From an uncultured Schlesneria sp. (lineage in GTDB: Bacteria; Planctomycetota; Planctomycetia; Planctomycetales; Planctomycetaceae): 64,000 nt of DNA. Under the pieces are notes generated by a model. The model had not been told where the DNA came from. It searched no databases and saw nothing but the letters and a program-made list of their open reading frames with translations. Where the stretch lies: positions 24,841-88,840 of the forward strand of contig CAIOKO010000143.1 of the NCBI GenBank assembly GCA_903858935.1, given 5' to 3'. Shown one piece after another: positions 63,163 to 64,000 of the stretch; the stretch's first letter is position 1, and the number at the start of each line of letters is the position of its first letter. The position numbers were made by a program, and so were the translations under genes.

Positions 63163-63729
63163 ATGATTCGGTTTGAATGTCCGTGTGGTGCGAAACTGAA
63201 AACGGAAGACGATCAGGCGGGCAAGATCTTTCATTGTCCAAAATGCGATGGGAGGGTTTCGGTACCGGACAAGATTTCAAGAACGGGTATCGATGTTGGG
63301 CAGGTGCTTTCGGTCGACTCCCTGAAGGGCCAAGAGGATGCAAACCCGACTGAAACCCCACCAGAACTGCCGACGGTGAAACGTCCAGAACGGCAAATGG
63401 TGAAACGTCCGACACAAGAATGGTTGGAACGGCAGTGGGAAGAGAAAGAAGCGGTTCCCGTTCAAAAGCCATTGAGATATTACCGACCGTATTTGGCGTG
63501 CCGATGGATGCAGTTTGCACTGAAAGTTATAGCGACGGTTTCCATGCTGGGGGCGGTGTTATCGTTTGGGGCGGTATTTGCCCCAATGACCAGAGGTGAA
63601 TTGAGTGGGCTTTCTTGGCTGCCGACGTTTCTTGAATTGCTGTTCGCCTGGTTGGGATGCTTCACACTGGCGGAACTCCTTGGGGGGTTCGTGGCGTTCC
63701 TTGAAAAACATGAATGTTACCCGAACTGA
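63163..63729 (+). CDS. Zinc-ribbon membrane protein
   Basis: A 188-residue protein from ATG 63163 (track start GTG 63109; ATG 63136 is possible). It begins with FECPCGAKLKTEDDQAGKIFHCPKCDGRVSVP, the four-cysteine ribbon common in planctomycetes, continues with a charged linker, and ends in two transmembrane helices (FALKVIATVSMLGAVLSFGAVF and FLELLFAWLGCFTLAELLGGFVAFL). The short coiled phage-like gene precedes it by 56 bp. The stop TGA opens the sequence TGAACCGGG. Function unknown. Confidence 0.7.
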   Translation: MIRFECPCGAKLKTEDDQAGKIFHCPKCDGRVSVPDKISRTGIDVGQVLSVDSLKGQEDANPTETPPELPTVKRPERQMVKRPTQEWLERQWEEKEAVPVQKPLRYYRPYLACRWMQFALKVIATVSMLGAVLSFGAVFAPMTRGELSGLSWLPTFLELLFAWLGCFTLAELLGGFVAFLEKHECYPN

Positions 63730-63758
63730 ACCGGGAATCTGGACGGGTTCGAAGTCGG

Positions 63759-63790
63759 TTTTGTACGCAACCGTTCCCCTGCGTACAAAA
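63759..63790. repeat. 11-bp perfect inverted repeat upstream of the recombinase
   Basis: TTTTGTACGCA, ten bases, TGCGTACAAAA. It lies between the zinc-ribbon gene and the recombinase promoter. It might end upstream transcription, bind a repressor, or be part of an attachment site for the serine recombinase. Confidence 0.6.
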
Positions 63791-63826
63791 TCCCGGAAAA
63801 ACCCGCCGAAAGTTCGAAGAGTATTA

Positions 63827-63854
63827 TTGACATACGCCGATAGGCATATAGAAT
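63827..63854 (+). promoter_or_regulatory. Promoter of the serine recombinase with an operator-like palindrome
   Basis: TTGACA, 16 bases, TAGAAT, 25 bp before the start codon. The spacer contains ATACGCC-GATA-GGCATAT, an inverted repeat with one mismatch, well placed for a repressor such as the AlpA-like protein (inference). Confidence 0.6.
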
Positions 63855-63879
63855 GATCACACACAAGGGGGAACGGATC

Positions 63880-64000
63880 ATGCAAACTGCAATCGGCTAC
63901 ATTCGAGTTTCGACCGATGGACAAGTTACCGACGGTGTATCTCTTGATGCACAGCGGGAACGAATCGGGGCATGGTGCGTGGCGAACGGTTACGCAATGG
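63880..64000 (+). CDS. Serine recombinase (resolvase/invertase N-terminus), cut by the window edge
   Basis: Only the first 40 residues are in the window: ATG 63880, with AAGGGGGAA about nine bases upstream. AIGYIRVSTDGQVTDGVSLDAQ contains the Y-x-R-V-S-T motif with the catalytic serine, and the SLDAQRERI helix is that of large serine recombinases and Tn3-type resolvases. It would integrate, excise or invert the element. The ORF track lacks it because it is open at the edge. Confidence 0.93.
   Translation, partial: MQTAIGYIRVSTDGQVTDGVSLDAQRERIGAWCVANGYAM

Overview
The window looks like a planctomycete chromosome. Markers are a DUF1559 pseudopilin-like protein, a secreted prenyltransferase/squalene-cyclase-repeat protein, ThuA-like and PQQ beta-propeller secreted proteins, zinc-ribbon membrane proteins, a greatly enlarged signal peptidase I, a moderate GC content, and many short convergent or divergent transcription units rather than long operons. 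A genus cannot be fixed from the sequence alone; a Schlesneria/Planctopirus-like member of the Planctomycetales is a guess.

Layout. 1-3 kb: an MFS transporter cut by the left edge, divergent from an N,N-dimethylformamidase-like protein. 3.2-8.3 kb: a CTP-dependent polyprenol/phytol-kinase-like membrane protein, an ABC-2 exporter (ATPase plus permease) and a squalene-cyclase-repeat protein. 8.3-9.3 kb: two Hsp20 chaperones behind a good sigma-54 type -24/-12 sequence. 9.5-14 kb: secreted PQQ-repeat and HEAT-repeat proteins, a small secreted protein and an atypical SDR epimerase. 14.3-18 kb: the sdhCAB succinate dehydrogenase operon. 18-22 kb: a GH57 glucan enzyme with a secreted partner, and a TPR protein. 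22-27.4 kb: a GT39-like glycosyltransferase, parB, a tRNA-Pro(UGG) with its terminator, four perfect parS palindromes, and a fused FAD-oxidoreductase/SAM-methyltransferase that resembles an alternative MnmC. 27.4-46 kb: ThuA protein, anti-sigma-like membrane protein, universal stress protein, lipoprotein, lepB, a degenerate alpha/beta hydrolase, PIG-L deacetylase, PP2C phosphatase, zinc-ribbon protein, DUF1559 protein, KDG kinase and a fused two-peptidase penicillin-binding protein. 46-49 kb: a five-PAS sensor histidine kinase.

From about 49 kb to the right edge the character changes to accessory DNA: palindromic repeats, 9-bp tandem repeats carrying TGA stops, a RepA-like AAA ATPase, a 44-residue pseudopilin fragment, a dispersed inverted repeat, a tRNA 3'-end fragment, and then a same-strand run of small genes (five-unit zinc-finger repeat protein, zinc ribbon protein, several unknowns, an AlpA-like HTH protein, a YdaU/DUF1376-like replication protein, a tape-measure-like coiled-coil protein, a zinc-ribbon membrane protein) ending in the first 40 residues of a serine recombinase with its own promoter. 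No capsid, portal or terminase gene is visible, so this is either one end of a prophage or a phage-derived satellite/integrative element that continues past the window.

The host genes are mostly envelope and housekeeping functions. The most novel points are the FAD/MnmM-like fusion lying among parS sites, the zinc-ribbon and jelly-roll insertions in signal peptidase I, the double penicillin-binding enzyme, and the 54-64 kb element.
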